Shown: in pieces, positions 5,520 to 6,446 of the stretch | Numbering within the stretch: the first letter of the stretch is position 1 | How the letters are laid out: the number at the start of each line of letters is the position of its first letter | Source of the DNA: Actinomycetota bacterium | GTDB taxonomy: Bacteria > Actinomycetota > Actinomycetes > JACCUZ01 | Direction of reading: 5' to 3' | Length of the DNA stretch: 6,446 nucleotides | NCBI GenBank assembly: GCA_030841245.1 | Contig: JAVEDG010000365.1 | Coordinates: 1 to 6,446 of the forward strand | Notes under the pieces: generated by a model | Database searches by the model: none | Told to the model about the DNA's origin: nothing | Seen by the model: the letters and a program-made list of their open reading frames with translations, nothing else | Translations under genes and position numbers: made by a program

Positions 5520-5546
5520 AACCAGGGCGCGAGATCCGACCCGGCA

Positions 5547-5577
5547 CCGGCCAGGTGTGAGGGCCGGGGGAAGGGAG
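5547..5577 (+). promoter_or_regulatory. Ribosome binding site of the lipase gene, preceded by a small hairpin
   Basis: AAGGGAG (5571-5577) lies 5 bases before GTG 5583 and supports that start. Just upstream, CCGGCC (5547-5552) and GGCCGG (5562-5567) can pair around a 9-base loop, ending three bases before the ribosome site. The stem might lower or gate translation, though short GC stems are common in such DNA. Confidence 0.5.
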
Positions 5578-5582
5578 CAAGC

Positions 5583-6446
5583 GTGCGCAAGCAGCTCGGC
5601 CGGGCCCGGCAGGCTGCCGGACGGGCCACCACGCTGCTGTCGCCCGCCGGGCTGACCGGGGCCGCGGTGGAGGTCACCTGGGTCGCGGCGCACGCCGTGC
5701 TCTACCCGCTCGGCCTGCTGACCGAGCGCGCCCGCCACGACGTGCCACGCACGCTGCGCGGGCTCACGCCGGTCCAGCGCGGGCTGCTGATCGGCGACGT
5801 GGAGGCGGCGGGCACGCCGATCCTGCTCGTGCACGGGATGGTCGACAACCGCTCGATCTTCACCCTGCTGCGTCGAGGGCTGCGCCGGCGCGGCTTCGGC
5901 CGGGTGCTGGCGCTGAACTACAGCCCGCTGACCGGCGACATCCGCGCCGCGGCCGACGAGCTGGCCGCGCGGGTCGAGCTGGTCTGCGCCGAGACCGGTT
6001 TCGAGCGCATCCACGTCATCGGCCACAGCATGGGCGGGATGATCGCCCGCTACTACGTGCAGTGCCGCGGCGGCGACGCGCGGGTGCACACACTGGTGAC
6101 GCTCGGCACCCCGCACGGCGGGACCGGCGCGGCCCGGCTGGTGCCGCACCGGCTCGGCCGCCAGCTGCGCCCCGACAGCGACCTGGTCCGCGAGCTGGCC
6201 GAGCCGGCCCCGGGATGTCGCACCCGGTTCCTCGCCATCTGGAGCGACCTGGACCAGATGATCGTGCCCAAGGCGGCCGCGCGCATCGAGCACGGCGACC
6301 TGCGGGCGCGCAACGTGCTCGTCCGCCGGGCCGGGCACATGTCACTGCCGATCACCCCGCGAGCGGTGCACGAGATCAGCCTGACCCTCGCCCAGCTCGG
6401 CATGGACGGCGAGACGCTGACGCGTGGCGTCACCTCGATCGGCGCC
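5583..6446 (+). CDS. Alpha/beta hydrolase, lipase/esterase family, 3' end outside the window
   Basis: The frame is open from GTG 5583 to the last base: 288 residues with no stop yet. Motifs in order are ILLVHGM (80-86, oxyanion-hole HG), NYSPL (112-116), VIGHSMGG (145-152, nucleophile S149), LVTLGTPHGGT (171-181), SDLDQMIVP (221-229, acid most likely D224) and RAGHMSLP (249-256, H252). The triad is therefore complete. Together they match the bacterial esterase/lipase group with GHSMGG and LGTPHGGT, as in Streptomyces lipases acting on acyl esters. Residues 19-46 are hydrophobic or amphipathic, after the basic start MRKQLGRARQ. This may be a membrane anchor or a poor signal peptide, so location is uncertain. 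The gene is near complete, because H252 is normally close to the C-terminus. It is divergent from the B12-subunit gene across a 213-base gap. Confidence 0.9.
   Translation, partial: MRKQLGRARQAAGRATTLLSPAGLTGAAVEVTWVAAHAVLYPLGLLTERARHDVPRTLRGLTPVQRGLLIGDVEAAGTPILLVHGMVDNRSIFTLLRRGLRRRGFGRVLALNYSPLTGDIRAAADELAARVELVCAETGFERIHVIGHSMGGMIARYYVQCRGGDARVHTLVTLGTPHGGTGAARLVPHRLGRQLRPDSDLVRELAEPAPGCRTRFLAIWSDLDQMIVPKAAARIEHGDLRARNVLVRRAGHMSLPITPRAVHEISLTLAQLGMDGETLTRGVTSIGA

Noticed and set aside
5370..5582. Cobalamin riboswitch before the B12-subunit gene
   Set aside because: No B12-box-like sequence or multi-stem leader could be seen, and the likely leader of about 40 bases is too short for one.
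4953..6338. Long minus-strand frame that extends the B12 subunit over the lipase gene
   Set aside because: The upstream part is antisense to the lipase with its GHSMGG motif. A strong ribosome site and the IcmB-like N-terminus place the start at 5369.
1..6446. Mobile element, defence system or biosynthetic cluster
   Set aside because: No transposase, integrase, terminal repeats flanking genes, nuclease/toxin pair, or assembly-line enzyme is visible; base composition is uniform across the window.

Overview
The window is very GC-rich with GTG starts, strong G/C third-position bias and short GGAG-type ribosome sites. It looks like chromosomal DNA of a high-GC actinobacterium. Three things support this: the SucC/SucD sequences are of actinobacterial type, there is a separate small cobalamin-binding mutase subunit like IcmB of Streptomyces, and there is a secreted CocE/S15-type hydrolase. 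The genus cannot be fixed from the sequence.

Layout, left to right. (1) 1-438, plus strand: C-terminal end of an uncharacterised protein that resembles actinobacterial extracellular sensor-like domains. (2) 447-502: long imperfect hairpin between convergent genes, probably a two-way terminator. (3) 508-1392 and 1410-2594, minus strand: sucD and sucC, an intact succinyl-CoA synthetase operon with sucC first. (4) 2595-3095: a 501-base divergent intergenic region that holds no convincing gene but is rich in structure. It contains a palindrome at the likely sucC start of transcription, three tandem 25-base repeats, a 12-base perfect inverted repeat, and two to three operator-like dyads. (5) 3096-4916, plus strand: secreted alpha/beta hydrolase of the S15/CocE class with a complete catalytic triad. 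(6) 4953-5369, minus strand: 138-residue stand-alone B12-binding subunit, IcmB-like. (7) 5370-5582: second divergent promoter region. (8) 5583 to the window end, plus strand: a lipase/esterase that runs off the edge; its catalytic triad is visible but its stop is not.

How the genes fit together. The B12-binding subunit belongs to the acyl-CoA mutase family, which isomerises isobutyryl/butyryl-CoA or methylmalonyl/succinyl-CoA. SucCD interconverts succinyl-CoA and succinate with formation of a nucleoside triphosphate. A local theme of branched/short acyl-CoA flow into the TCA cycle is therefore plausible, with the two hydrolases possibly supplying carboxylic acids, but that link is inference. 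No catalytic mutase subunit is present here.

I found no clear undescribed multi-gene system. The least explained material is the repeat- and dyad-rich divergent region 2595-3095. The protein-coding genes are mostly ordinary metabolic and secreted enzymes.
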